Shown: positions 36,746 to 45,863 of the stretch, one piece after another
How positions within the stretch are numbered: the first letter of the stretch is position 1
Layout: every line of letters starts with the position of its first letter
Assembly: GCF_025515305.1 (NCBI RefSeq)
Contig: NZ_JAOPHT010000011.1
Span: forward strand, 62,001-126,000
Length of the DNA stretch: 64,000 nt
Direction of reading: 5' to 3'
Origin: Roseicyclus sediminis
GTDB lineage: Bacteria; Pseudomonadota; Alphaproteobacteria; Rhodobacterales; Rhodobacteraceae
The notes under the pieces: model-generated
The model's database searches: none
Told to the model about the DNA's origin: nothing
Seen by the model: only the letters and a program-made list of their open reading frames with translations
Program-made: the position numbers and the translations under genes

Positions 36746-37561
36746 ATGGCCCACGCCAAACACGACTACCACATCCTGCCGCCCTCCATCTGGCCGCTGA
36801 TGGCCGCAGGCGGCGCCTTCGCCATGCTGTTCGGCGCGGTGAACTGGATGCACGGCTCGGGGCCGTGGCTGTTCCTCATCGGCTTCGCTGCGGTGCTCTA
36901 TGTCATGTACGGCTGGTGGGCGGACGTCGTCGCCGAGAGCCAGCAGGGCGACCACACGCCCGTCGTGCGGCTTGGCCTGAAGTACGGCTTCATCATGTTC
37001 ATCATGTCCGAAGTCATGTTCTTCGCGGCCTGGTTCTGGGCGTTCTTCAAGCACGCCATCTATCCGATGAACACCTACGAGGCCTCGACCTACGTGCCGC
37101 CCGAGATCTACGCGGTCGATCCCTTCCACCTGCCGCTCATCAACACGCTGGTGCTGCTGCTGTCGGGGTGCGCGGTGACCTGGGCGCACCATGCGCTGGT
37201 GCACAACGAGAGCCGCAAGGACGTCGAGGCGGGTCTGGCCATCGGCATCTTGCTCGGCCTCGCCTTCACCGGCCTGCAGGCCTACGAGTACTGGGAACTG
37301 ATCGCCCACAAGGACTGGACCTTCGGCGGCGACAAGTTCTTCTCGACCTTCTTCATGGCGACGGGCTTCCACGGTCTGCACGTCATCATCGGGACGATCT
37401 TCCTGTTCATCTGCTACCTGCGGGTGCGCGCGGGCCAGTTCACCGCCGAGAAGCATGTCGGGTTCGAGGCTGCGGCGTGGTACTGGCACTTCGTCGACGT
37501 GGTCTGGCTGTTCCTGTTCGCGGCCGTGTACATCTGGGGCCAGGCCGTCGTGATCTCGTGA
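36746..37561 (+). CDS. ctaE: Cytochrome c oxidase subunit III
   Basis: Seven-helix core subunit of aa3 oxidase (271 aa). Family landmarks are [45 protein letters not shown] and [16 protein letters not shown]. It follows ctaG by 24 bp. The repeat element and a terminator-like hairpin separate it from the SURF1 gene. Confidence 0.97.
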   Translation: MAHAKHDYHILPPSIWPLMAAGGAFAMLFGAVNWMHGSGPWLFLIGFAAVLYVMYGWWADVVAESQQGDHTPVVRLGLKYGFIMFIMSEVMFFAAWFWAFFKHAIYPMNTYEASTYVPPEIYAVDPFHLPLINTLVLLLSGCAVTWAHHALVHNESRKDVEAGLAIGILLGLAFTGLQAYEYWELIAHKDWTFGGDKFFSTFFMATGFHGLHVIIGTIFLFICYLRVRAGQFTAEKHVGFEAAAWYWHFVDVVWLFLFAAVYIWGQAVVIS

Positions 37562-37570
37562 GCCGGCGCA

Positions 37571-37626
37571 GGGGGGCTCTGCCCCCCGCCTTCGGCTCCC
37601 CCCGGAGTTTTTCGACCAGGATGAAG
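37571..37626. repeat. Rhodobacterales-type intergenic repeat, copy B
   Basis: It begins with the hairpin GGGGGGC-TCT-GCCCCCC (37571-37587), continues through CCTTCGGCTCCCCCCGGAG and ends TTTTTCGACCAGGATGAAG. On the reverse strand this is the same CTTCATC...AAAACTCC...GGAG arm as copies A and C. It sits between ctaE and SURF1. Confidence 0.6.
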
Positions 37627-37656
37627 GGGCCGCCCGGTCCCGGGTTCCCAACCGGA

Positions 37657-37685
37657 GGCCCGCCGCGAGGTGGGCCTTCTTCCTT
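37657..37685 (+). terminator. Terminator or attenuator before the SURF1 gene
   Basis: Stem GGCCCGCC / GGTGGGCC (one G-T pair, GCGA tetraloop) followed by TTCTTCCTT, ending 10 bp before the SURF1 ATG. It may reduce read-through from ctaE. Confidence 0.6.
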
Positions 37686-37694
37686 GGAGGTGAC

Positions 37695-38366
37695 ATGATC
37701 GGACGGATGATCTGGCCGCTGGTCTTCGGTATCGGCGGCGTTGCGATCCTCGTGTCGCTGGGGGTGTGGCAGGTCCAGCGCCTCGCCTGGAAAGAGGCTG
37801 TCCTGGCCGAGATCGAGGCCGAGATCGCCGCCCCGCCCGTGGCGCTTCCGCAGGCGCCGGACGCCGCGACGCATGGATACCTTCCCGTGCAAGCCACGGG
37901 CGTGTTCGGCGCGGACTACCTTCGCGTGCTGGTCAGCCAGCGGGGGCAGGGGGCCGGCTACCGCGTGATCTCGCCCTTCGAGACGGGTGGCCGCTCGATC
38001 CTCGTCGACCGGGGCATCATGCCGACCGAAGGTCAGCCGCCCGCGCATGCGGGGCCGGTCACCGTGACGGGCAACCTGCACTGGCCGCAGGAGGTGGACG
38101 GCTTCACCCCGGACCCCGACATCGCCCGCAACATCTGGTACGCGCGCGACGTGCCGGCGCTGGCCGCGCGCCTCGGGACCGAGCCGGTCCTCGTCATCGC
38201 GCGCGAATTGTCGGTTTCCGACGCCCCCGTGACGCCCCTGCCCGTGGACACGAGCGCCATCCCGAACGATCACCTGAACTACGCGATCACCTGGTTTTCG
38301 CTGGCGGCGCTTTGGTTGGGGATGACACTCTATCTTCTGTGGCGTATCAGGCGGCGAACGGTCTGA
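37695..38366 (+). CDS. SURF1 family cytochrome oxidase assembly protein
   Basis: A 223-aa protein with one TM helix at each end (ILVSLGVWQVQRLAWKEAVL and YAITWFSLAALWLGMTLYL), as in Surf1/Shy1, which help insert heme a. The internal LVDRGIMPTEGQPP and NDHLNYAITWFSLA are family marks. It has a strong GGAGGTGAC Shine-Dalgarno. It is the last oxidase-assembly gene of the cluster. Confidence 0.93.
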   Translation: MIGRMIWPLVFGIGGVAILVSLGVWQVQRLAWKEAVLAEIEAEIAAPPVALPQAPDAATHGYLPVQATGVFGADYLRVLVSQRGQGAGYRVISPFETGGRSILVDRGIMPTEGQPPAHAGPVTVTGNLHWPQEVDGFTPDPDIARNIWYARDVPALAARLGTEPVLVIARELSVSDAPVTPLPVDTSAIPNDHLNYAITWFSLAALWLGMTLYLLWRIRRRTV

Positions 38367-38375
38367 AGGAAATCC

Positions 38376-39761
38376 ATGCGTTACGTGTCCACGCGGGGGA
38401 CGGCCCCGGAGCTGACATTCGAGGAAGCCATGCTGACGGGGCTCGCCCGCGACGGCGGCCTTTACGTGCCGGCGGAGGTGCCGGTCATGGCGCCGGGCGA
38501 CATCGCGGCGCTTGCGGGACTGAGCTACGAGGAAGTCGCGTTCCGCGTGATGCGCCCCTTCATCGGCGATGCCTTCACCGACGAGGAATTCGCCGACCTG
38601 ATCGCGCGGGCCTATGCCGGGTTCGGCCATGAGGCGCGCGCGCCGCTCAAGCAGCTGCAGCCCAACCATTTCCTGCTGGAGCTGTTCCACGGTCCGACGC
38701 TCGCCTTCAAGGACTTCGCGATGCAGCTGATCGGCCAGCTCTTCGAGGCGGCGCTGAAGCGGCGGGGCGAGCGGGTGACGATCGTGGGGGCCACGAGCGG
38801 GGATACCGGCTCGGCGGCGATGGAGGCGTTTCGTGGGCTGGACGCGGTCTCGGTCTTCATCCTCTTCCCCCATGGCCGCGTGTCGGACGTGCAGCGGCGG
38901 CAGATGACGACCGTCTCCGAGGACAACGCCCATGCGCTGGCGCTGACCGGCAATTTCGACGATTGCCAGGCGCGCGTGAAGGACATGTTCAACGACTTCG
39001 CCTTCCGCGACCGGGTCCGTCTGGCCGGGGTGAACTCGATCAACTGGGCCCGCGTGCTGGCGCAGGTCGTCTATTACTTCACCGCCGCCGTCAGCCTCGG
39101 CGCGCCGCACCGGGCGGTCAGCTTCTGCGTGCCGACCGGGAATTTCGGCGACATCTTCGCGGGATACATCGCCCGGCGCATGGGCCTGCCGATCGAAAAG
39201 CTCATCGTCGCGACGAACCAGAACGACATCCTGCACCGGGCGCTGAGCTCGGGCGACTACGTGCCGGACGGTGTGACGCCCTCGATCAGCCCGTCGATGG
39301 ATATTCAGGTCTCCTCGAACTTCGAGCGCGCGCTGTTCGACGCCTATGGCCGCGACGGGGCCGCCGTGGCGCAGCTCATGGACGAGCTGAAGGCGGGCGG
39401 CTTCCACATCAGCCAGGGCGCGCTTCAGGCGCTGCGGGCCGATTTCGCTTCGGGCCGCGCATCCGAGGCCGAGACCTCGGCCATGATCGCGCGCGCGCGT
39501 GCCGAGATGGGCGAGCTTCTGTGCCCGCATTCCGCCGTTGGCGTCCATGTCGCGCAGGCCTTCACCGGGCCGACGCCGCTTGTCACGCTGGCGACGGCGC
39601 ATCCCGCGAAATTCCCCGATGCCGTCGAGGCCGCGACCGGGATCCGTCCGGCCCTGCCGCCGCGCATGGCCGATCTCTTCGATCGGCCCGAGCGGGTGCG
39701 CCGCGTCGAGAACGATCTCTCGGAGATCGAGGCCGTCATCGAGGAGGGCGTTTTCGCGTGA
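38376..39761 (+). CDS. thrC: Threonine synthase
   Basis: PLP enzyme converting O-phosphohomoserine to threonine (461 aa). It starts MRYVSTRGTAPELTFEEAML, typical of the family. The PLP lysine is in PTLAFKDFAMQL, and GATSGDTGSAAMEAF and VPTGNFGDIFAGYIA bind phosphate and cofactor. It lies 9 bp after SURF1, and its stop overlaps the GTG start of the M16 peptidase gene. Confidence 0.97.
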   Translation: MRYVSTRGTAPELTFEEAMLTGLARDGGLYVPAEVPVMAPGDIAALAGLSYEEVAFRVMRPFIGDAFTDEEFADLIARAYAGFGHEARAPLKQLQPNHFLLELFHGPTLAFKDFAMQLIGQLFEAALKRRGERVTIVGATSGDTGSAAMEAFRGLDAVSVFILFPHGRVSDVQRRQMTTVSEDNAHALALTGNFDDCQARVKDMFNDFAFRDRVRLAGVNSINWARVLAQVVYYFTAAVSLGAPHRAVSFCVPTGNFGDIFAGYIARRMGLPIEKLIVATNQNDILHRALSSGDYVPDGVTPSISPSMDIQVSSNFERALFDAYGRDGAAVAQLMDELKAGGFHISQGALQALRADFASGRASEAETSAMIARARAEMGELLCPHSAVGVHVAQAFTGPTPLVTLATAHPAKFPDAVEAATGIRPALPPRMADLFDRPERVRRVENDLSEIEAVIEEGVFA

Positions 39762-41020
39762 GCGTCGAGCTTCATACCCTGTCCAATGGCCTGCGCATCG
39801 TCGTGGAGCCGATGCCGGGACTGCAATCCGCCTCGATCGGCCTCTGGGTCAGCGCGGGCGGACGCCACGAGCGGATCGATCAGAACGGCATCGCCCACTT
39901 CCTCGAGCACATGGCCTTCAAGGGCACCGCGCGTCGCAGCGCCCTCCAGATCGCCGAGGAGATCGAGGACGTCGGCGGCTACATCAACGCCTATACCTCG
40001 CGCGAGGTGACGGCCTATTACGCCCGCGTTCTGAAGGAGGACGTACCGCTCGCCATCGACCTCATCTCGGACATCGTCCTGAACCCCGCCTTCGCGCCCG
40101 ACGAGATCGAGGTGGAGCGCGGCGTGATCCTGCAGGAAATCGGGCAGGCGGCCGACACGCCCGACGACATCATCTTCGACTGGCTCCAGGAAGAGGCGTT
40201 CCCCGAACAGCCCCTGGGGCGCACGATCCTCGGGCCCGCGGAACGGGTGCGCGGTTTCTCCCGCGGCGACTTCGACCGCTTCGTGGCCGAGCATTACGGG
40301 CCGGAGCAGCTGATCCTGTCGGCTGCGGGCGGGGTCGATCCCGGCGAGATCCTGCGTCTTGCAGAGGCGGCGTTCGGCCATCTCTCCCCGGTCGCGCTGG
40401 CCACGCCCGAGCCCGGGCGCTTCGCCGGCGGCGAGAAACGGGTGGTGAAGGATCTCGAGCAGGCGCATTTCACGCTCGGGCTGGAGGCGCCGGGTTACCG
40501 CTCGGACGACATCCATACGGCGCAGATCTATGCAACGGCCCTCGGTGGCGGCATGTCCTCGCGGCTGTTCCAGGAGATCCGCGAACGTCGCGGGCTGTGC
40601 TACACGATCTATTCGCAGGTCGGCGCCTTCGACGACACGGGCCTTCTGACGATCTATGCCGGCACATCCGGAGAGCAGATCACGGACCTCGTGAACCTGA
40701 CGCTCGACGAGGTGCGCCGGTCGACCACCGACATGAGCGTCGCCGAGCTGGAGCGCGCGCGGGCACAAATGAAGGCCGGACTGCTGATGGGGCTCGAGAG
40801 CCCGTCGGCGCGGGCCGAGCGGAATGCCCGCCTCGTGGCGATCTGGGGCAGGGTGCCGCCCCTGGAGGAGACAGTATCGCGGATCGACGCGGTGACGCTC
40901 GCCGGCGTGAAGGAACAAGCCGCCGCGCTTGCTTCGTCGGGACGGGCCGCCATGGCCCTTTACGGGCCCGTGGCCTCGGCGCCCGACCTCGACCGCGTCA
41001 GGGAGCGCCTGGCTGCCTGA
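39758..41020 (+). CDS. M16 family zinc metallopeptidase (processing-peptidase-like)
   Basis: A 420-aa pitrilysin/MPP-like peptidase. The inverted zinc motif is HFLEHMAFKG (HxxEH) and the distal Glu lies in VILQEIGQ. The second half carries GGGMSSRLFQEIRERRGLCY, the R/Y pair of the family. It starts at GTG overlapping the thrC stop (GTGA), and its own stop overlaps the next ATG. No signal peptide is seen, so it is probably cytoplasmic. The substrate is unknown. Confidence 0.93.
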   Translation: MSVELHTLSNGLRIVVEPMPGLQSASIGLWVSAGGRHERIDQNGIAHFLEHMAFKGTARRSALQIAEEIEDVGGYINAYTSREVTAYYARVLKEDVPLAIDLISDIVLNPAFAPDEIEVERGVILQEIGQAADTPDDIIFDWLQEEAFPEQPLGRTILGPAERVRGFSRGDFDRFVAEHYGPEQLILSAAGGVDPGEILRLAEAAFGHLSPVALATPEPGRFAGGEKRVVKDLEQAHFTLGLEAPGYRSDDIHTAQIYATALGGGMSSRLFQEIRERRGLCYTIYSQVGAFDDTGLLTIYAGTSGEQITDLVNLTLDEVRRSTTDMSVAELERARAQMKAGLLMGLESPSARAERNARLVAIWGRVPPLEETVSRIDAVTLAGVKEQAAALASSGRAAMALYGPVASAPDLDRVRERLAA

Positions 41021-41604
41021 TGTTGAGCCGCAAGCGGCACCTCCGGATCGAGACCGACCGGCTGACGCTGCGCCTGCCGCGCCACGCCGATTTCCGGAGC
41101 TGGATCGCGCTGCGCAGCGCGAGCCGCGAGTTCCTCACCCCGTGGGAGCCCTCCTGGGCCGTGGATCACCTCACGCGCAAGGCCTTCACCAACCGCGTCT
41201 ACTGGGCGCAGCGTGCCATCGGGCAGGGCTCGGCGGTGCCGCTCTTCATCCACCGGCGCGCGGACGAGACGCTTCTGGGCGCCATCACACTGGACAACAT
41301 CCGCCGGGGGCCCGCGCAGGCGGGAACGCTCGGCTACTGGATCGGTGCCGCGCATGCCCGGCAGGGATACATGCGCGAGGCGATCGAGGCGGTGGTCCAC
41401 TACGCCTTCCGCACGCTGGACCTGAGCCGGCTGGAGGCCGCGTGCCTGCCCGAGAACGTGGCCTCGCGCGGGGTGCTGGAGAAATCCGGCTTCAAGTACG
41501 AGGGCGTGGCGCAGAGCTACCTTCAGATCGACGGACGCTGGCGCAACCACGTGCTTTACGCGAACCTGCGCTCTGACCGGCGGGGGCGCACCGATGTGGG
41601 ATGA
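41020..41604 (+). CDS. GNAT N-acetyltransferase, RimJ/RimL type
   Basis: A 194-aa acetyltransferase. The N-terminal IETDRLTLRLPRHADFRSWI, the acetyl-CoA loop in GYWIGAAHARQGYMREAIEA and LPENVASRGVLEKSGFKYEG identify the RimJ/RimL group, which acetylates ribosomal-protein N-termini. It is coupled to the M16 gene by an ATGA overlap. The exact target is unknown. Confidence 0.9.
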   Translation: MLSRKRHLRIETDRLTLRLPRHADFRSWIALRSASREFLTPWEPSWAVDHLTRKAFTNRVYWAQRAIGQGSAVPLFIHRRADETLLGAITLDNIRRGPAQAGTLGYWIGAAHARQGYMREAIEAVVHYAFRTLDLSRLEAACLPENVASRGVLEKSGFKYEGVAQSYLQIDGRWRNHVLYANLRSDRRGRTDVG

Positions 41605-41610
41605 GGGACC

Positions 41611-41678
41611 CGGCAAAGCGGGCTTTGCCGCAGCGGGAACCGCGCGTTTTCCGGCCCGTTTCCCTCGGGGAAAACGCG
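41611..41678. terminator. Two tandem hairpins between GNAT and FAD-oxidase genes
   Basis: CGGCAAAG-CGGG-CTTTGCCG (41611-41630, perfect 8-bp stem) and CGCGTTTTCC / GGAAAACGCG (41643-41678, perfect 10-bp arms, 16-nt loop). The first may end the ctaC-GNAT transcript. The second overlaps the likely promoter region (CTAGGTT at 41681-41687) of the next gene and could be regulatory. Confidence 0.45.
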
Positions 41679-41694
41679 GCCTAGGTTCCACCGC

Positions 41695-43095
41695 ATGACC
41701 CAGACCCTGACCGATCTTCACGCCGCGGGCCTTCCGCAATCCGTCCTTCGCGACGCCGAGCCGCGCTACCTCGAGGAGCCGCGTGGCCGGTGGCACGGGC
41801 AGGCGTTGGCCGTCGCCGCGCCCGGCTCGACCGAAGAGGTCGCCGCCGTGATCCGCGCCTGCGCCGCGACGGGAACGCCCGTCATCCCCTATGGCGGGGG
41901 CACCGGCCTTGTCGGCGGGCAGCTGGCCGAGGGCGGTCGCCCGCCCCTGATCCTGTCGCTGGAACGGATGCGCGCCATCCGCGCGATGGACGTTGCAGCA
42001 GGGACCATGACGGTCGAGGCGGGCGCAATCCTTGCCGACATCCACGCGGCTGCGGAAGCCGAGGGGCTGCTCTTCCCGCTCACCCTCGCCAGCCAGGGCT
42101 CCGCCCGGATCGGCGGGCTTCTGGCGACGAACGCGGGCGGGGTGAACGTGCTTCGCTATGGCAACGCGCGCGACCTGTGCCTCGGGATCGAGGCGGTGCT
42201 GCCGGACGGTTCGGTCATGCACACGCTGTCGGGGCTGAGGAAGAACAACATGGGTTACGACCTCCGGCACCTCCTGATCGGCGCCGAGGGGACGCTGGGC
42301 GTGATCACGGCGGCCACGCTGCGCCTGTTCCCCAGGCCCGCCGCGACCGGGGCCGCCCTGATGGTCGTGCCGGACCCCCAGGCGGCGCTCGCGCTTCTGC
42401 GGCTGGCGCAGGGGCGCATCGGCGAGGGCGTCTCGGCCTTCGAGATCATGCACCGGATGGGCCTCGACTTCCTGCGCGAGGTGGGCCCGGAGGTGAAGCA
42501 TCCCTTCGATGAGCCGCCCGAGTGGATGGTCCTGATCGACCTCGGCCTCGGTCAGGGGCAGAGCCCGGAGGACGCGCTCGAAGGGCTGTTTGCCGAAGCC
42601 TTCGAGGAGGGTCTCGTGACCGACGGCCTCGTCGCCCAGTCGCAGGCGCAGCGGGCCGAGTTCTGGACCCTGCGCGAGACGATCCCGCTGGCCAATCGCC
42701 GGATCGGCGCGGTCTCCTCCCATGACATCTCGGTGCCGCTGGCCGCCATCCCCGGCTTCATCGACGCAGCGCCGGGGCGGCTGTCGGCGATCGGCGACTA
42801 CCGGATCAACTGCTTCGGGCATCTCGGCGACGGGAACCTGCACTACAATGTCTTCCCCCAGAAAGGCCGGACCCGCGCCGACCACGAGGACGAGCGCAAG
42901 GCGATCAAGGCCTGCCTCCACGACCTCGTCCACGAGATGGGCGGCTCGGTTTCGGCCGAGCACGGGATCGGGCGTCTGAAGGTGGACGATCTCGAGAAAT
43001 ACGGCGACCCGGCGAAGCTCGCCGCGATGCGGGCGATCAAGGCGGCGCTCGATCCCAAGGGGATCATGAACCCCGGCGCGGTCCTGCGCGCCTAG
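41695..43095 (+). CDS. FAD-linked 2-hydroxyacid oxidase/dehydrogenase
   Basis: A 466-aa flavoenzyme of the D-lactate/D-2-hydroxyglutarate/GlcD group. The FAD-binding PCMH domain has PYGGGTGLVGGQ, LATNAGGVNVLRYGNARD and IGAEGTLGVIT. The C-terminal cap has HLGDGNLHYNVFP and SAEHGIGRLK. It is a stand-alone gene whose stop overlaps the convergent hydrolase stop by 3 bp. The hydroxyacid used cannot be told from sequence. Confidence 0.92.
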   Translation: MTQTLTDLHAAGLPQSVLRDAEPRYLEEPRGRWHGQALAVAAPGSTEEVAAVIRACAATGTPVIPYGGGTGLVGGQLAEGGRPPLILSLERMRAIRAMDVAAGTMTVEAGAILADIHAAAEAEGLLFPLTLASQGSARIGGLLATNAGGVNVLRYGNARDLCLGIEAVLPDGSVMHTLSGLRKNNMGYDLRHLLIGAEGTLGVITAATLRLFPRPAATGAALMVVPDPQAALALLRLAQGRIGEGVSAFEIMHRMGLDFLREVGPEVKHPFDEPPEWMVLIDLGLGQGQSPEDALEGLFAEAFEEGLVTDGLVAQSQAQRAEFWTLRETIPLANRRIGAVSSHDISVPLAAIPGFIDAAPGRLSAIGDYRINCFGHLGDGNLHYNVFPQKGRTRADHEDERKAIKACLHDLVHEMGGSVSAEHGIGRLKVDDLEKYGDPAKLAAMRAIKAALDPKGIMNPGAVLRA

Positions 43096-43907
43096 TCCAG
43101 AAGCGCCCGAACGAGGCCGCTTGCCGCATCGGACAGCCCCTCGACGATCGAGAAATGGTCTTCTCCCGGCAGGTAGGCGTCGGCCACGTCGCCCCCCTTC
43201 AGCCCCCACGCCTCGGCGATCAGGCGGGTCTGGCGCAAAAGTTCGGGCCTCTCCTTCGCGCCGACGTGGAAGCGGACGGGAAGGCCCACGCGCGGGGCGT
43301 GCAAGGCGGGGCTTTCGGCCTCGGCCTCCCCGGCGTCGAGGTGCAGCGCCGCGTTCATTTCCGTAAGCAGCAGGGGACGCAGATCGTGGATGCCGCTGAT
43401 GGACAGGACACGTGCAAGCCGCGCCGCGACTGCGGCGGGCAGGGGCGTGTCCGCGCAGGCCATGCGGGACACGAGGTGCCCGCCCGCCGAATGCCCCGCA
43501 ATGCGGACCGGCCCGGCCACATGCTCCGCTGCCGTCGCGATGGCCGATGCGACCTCGCGCACGATGCGGGAAACCCGTGCCTCGGGGGCGAGCGAGTAGC
43601 TCGGCATCGCCACGGCCCAGCCTTGCGACCGCGCCCCTTCGGCAAGGTGGGAGAAGAGGCTCCGGTCCATCCACTGCCAGTAGCCGCCATGGACGAAGAC
43701 AACGAGGCCATGTGCCGGGCCCGATGCGGGCCGGAAGAGGTCGAACCGGTTCCGCGCGCCCGGCCCGTAGGCAAGGCCGAGCTCGGCCACCCCCTCGGCG
43801 AGGACCGCCTCGCGGTAGGCCTGCGCCCGCGCCGCCCAGAGGTCGGGCAAGCCGTCGCTTCCGGGAACGTAGCTCGAATTGTCGAAGGCGTCGGTCCAGT
43901 CGATCAT
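43092..43907 (-). CDS. Alpha/beta hydrolase, kynurenine-formamidase-like
   Basis: A 271-aa hydrolase. The oxyanion motif VFVHGGYWQWMD and nucleophile elbow AGHSAGGHLVSRM resemble arylformamidase-like enzymes. The catalytic His is probably in GEDHFSIVEGL. The start (TMIDWTDAFDNSSYVPGSDG region) overlaps the stop of the beta-oxidation fusion gene (ATGA), so the two are cotranscribed. No other tryptophan-degradation gene is nearby, so the substrate stays open. Confidence 0.85.
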   Translation of the reverse strand: MIDWTDAFDNSSYVPGSDGLPDLWAARAQAYREAVLAEGVAELGLAYGPGARNRFDLFRPASGPAHGLVVFVHGGYWQWMDRSLFSHLAEGARSQGWAVAMPSYSLAPEARVSRIVREVASAIATAAEHVAGPVRIAGHSAGGHLVSRMACADTPLPAAVAARLARVLSISGIHDLRPLLLTEMNAALHLDAGEAEAESPALHAPRVGLPVRFHVGAKERPELLRQTRLIAEAWGLKGGDVADAYLPGEDHFSIVEGLSDAASGLVRALLD

Positions 43908-45859
43908 CGTCGGGACGCCATGAACATCGGCCCGCCGCGCCAGCGGGGGAAGCCGTAGCCGTTGATCATCACCACGTCGATCGCCTCGAGCGAGGCCGCG
44001 ATGCCTTCGGCCAGAAGCGCCGCGCCTTCGGCCTGCATCACGCCGAGAATGCGATCCATGATCCGTTCCGCGTCGAAGGCCTGCCGCGCGATCCCTTTCC
44101 GGGTCGATTCCGCCTCGATCAGCGCGGTCACCCACGGATCGACCGCGCCCCTGGGGTCGTCGGTGTAGTCGTACCATCCGCGCCCGGTCTTGCGTCCAAG
44201 CCGCCCCGCCTCGCAGATGCGGTCCGCGATCTCGACATAACGTGCCGCCGGGTCCCGCGTCGCGGCCTGCCGCTTGCGCATGGCCCAGCCGATGTCGAGC
44301 CCGGCGAGGTCGGCCATCTGGAAGACGCCCATGGGAAAGCCGAAGTCCCGCATCGCGGCGTCGACCTCGTGCGGCAGGGCGCCGTCCTCCAGCATGAAGT
44401 CCGCCTCGCGCCGGTACGCCGACATGACCCGGTTGCCGATGAACCCGTCGCAGACACCGGCGGGCACGGTGATCTTGCGCAGCCGTTTGCCAAGCGCGAG
44501 GCCCGTGGCGAGCACGTCCGGCGCCGCCTTTTGCGTCACGATCAGTTCCAGCAGCTTCATGACATGCGCGGGCGAGAAGAAATGCAGGCCGATCACGCGC
44601 GAGGGGTCGCGCGTCCCTGCGGCGAGCGCATCGATGTCGAGATAGGAAGTGTTGGAGGCGAGGACGGTATCGGCCCGCGTCACCCGGTCGAGCTCGGCGA
44701 AGACGGCGCGCTTCACATCCATGTCCTCGAACACCGCCTCGATCACAAGGTCGCAGTCGGCGAGCGCGCCGTAGTCCGCCGCCGCAAGGAAGGCCGCCCC
44801 GGCCGCCTCGCGCCCGCCGGACGACAGAATGCCTCGCGCCGCGCTGTCGTCGAGAATGGCGAGGACGCGGCCCCGCCCGGCCTCGGCCGCCTCCTCGTCG
44901 CGCTCCACCATCGTGACCGACAGTCCGGCGAGCAGGCACGCCGCCGCGATGCCCGCCCCCATGGTGCCGCCCCCGACGATGCCGATGCGGGACAGCGGGC
45001 GGGCCTCGGCACCTTCCGCGCGGGCGATCCGCGAGACGCTGCGCTCGGCGAAGAAGACGTGGCGCAGCGCGGCGGATTGTTCGGAGTCCCTGAGCGCGAC
45101 GAAGGCCTCCCGTTCGGCGTCGAAAGCCGCCTGCGCCTCCATCGCCAGAGCCCGTTCCACGGCCTCGATGCAGGCCACGGGCGACATCTGCCCGCGCGCC
45201 TTCCTGCGGATTGCGGCCTTCTGCGCCTCGAAGCCCTTCGGGTCGGAGGGCGGGATCGCGTCCCGTTGCATCAGCGGGACCGGCATATCCCGGTCGGCCG
45301 CGTCCAGTGCGAAGGCCCGCGCCTCTTCCAGAAGGTCGCCCGTGGCGATGCGGTCGACGAGGCCGGTTTCGGCCGCCTGCTCCGCGCCCACGGGCTTGCC
45401 GCCTGCGATCATGGCAAGCGCCCGGTCCGCCGGCACGATCCGGGGCAGCAGGACCGTGCCCCCCGCGCCCGGGATGATCCCGAGGTTCACTTCAGGCAAC
45501 CCCAGCTTCGCACCCCTGGCCGCGATCCGGTGCGAGCAGCCGAGCGCCACCTCGAGTCCGCCGCCGAGCGCGACGCCCGCGATGGCCGCGACGACCGGCT
45601 TGGTCACGCCATCGAGCATCCGCACCACGTCGGGCAGCGAGGGCTCCCTCGGCGGCAACCCGAATTCCCGGATATCGGCGCCCGCGATGAAACTTCCGCC
45701 TGCGCCGATCACCACCGCGGCGCGCACGTTCTCGTCGGCCTCGATCCGCTCCACGGCCTCGGCCAGCCCCTCGCGGATCGCCTGGCTCAGCGCGTTGACC
45801 GGCGGGTTCGAGAGAGTGACGGTCGCGACCCCGCCCTCGATCTCGACGGTGACGCCCAT
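43904..45859 (-). CDS. Enoyl-CoA hydratase / 3-hydroxyacyl-CoA dehydrogenase fusion (beta-oxidation)
   Basis: A 651-aa multifunctional enzyme. The N-terminal crotonase domain (AGADIREFG, GLPEVNLGIIPGAGGT) is followed by the NAD-binding domain (GIVGGGTMGAGIAAACL) with catalytic GLHFFSPAHVMKLLE. Two C-terminal 3HCDH modules come next. The second normally continues about 45 residues past GFPRWRGGPMF; here it stops after only MASRR, at an ATGA junction with the hydrolase gene. So the extreme C-terminus appears lost. The start MGVTVEIEGGVATVT is clear. Activity despite the truncation is uncertain. Confidence 0.9.
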   Translation of the reverse strand: MGVTVEIEGGVATVTLSNPPVNALSQAIREGLAEAVERIEADENVRAAVVIGAGGSFIAGADIREFGLPPREPSLPDVVRMLDGVTKPVVAAIAGVALGGGLEVALGCSHRIAARGAKLGLPEVNLGIIPGAGGTVLLPRIVPADRALAMIAGGKPVGAEQAAETGLVDRIATGDLLEEARAFALDAADRDMPVPLMQRDAIPPSDPKGFEAQKAAIRRKARGQMSPVACIEAVERALAMEAQAAFDAEREAFVALRDSEQSAALRHVFFAERSVSRIARAEGAEARPLSRIGIVGGGTMGAGIAAACLLAGLSVTMVERDEEAAEAGRGRVLAILDDSAARGILSSGGREAAGAAFLAAADYGALADCDLVIEAVFEDMDVKRAVFAELDRVTRADTVLASNTSYLDIDALAAGTRDPSRVIGLHFFSPAHVMKLLELIVTQKAAPDVLATGLALGKRLRKITVPAGVCDGFIGNRVMSAYRREADFMLEDGALPHEVDAAMRDFGFPMGVFQMADLAGLDIGWAMRKRQAATRDPAARYVEIADRICEAGRLGRKTGRGWYDYTDDPRGAVDPWVTALIEAESTRKGIARQAFDAERIMDRILGVMQAEGAALLAEGIAASLEAIDVVMINGYGFPRWRGGPMFMASRR

Positions 45860-45863
45860 CGCC

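Noticed and set aside
37440-39602. 720-codon minus-strand frame across SURF1 and thrC
   Set aside because: Antisense to several well-recognised genes of a conserved cluster; no homology seen.
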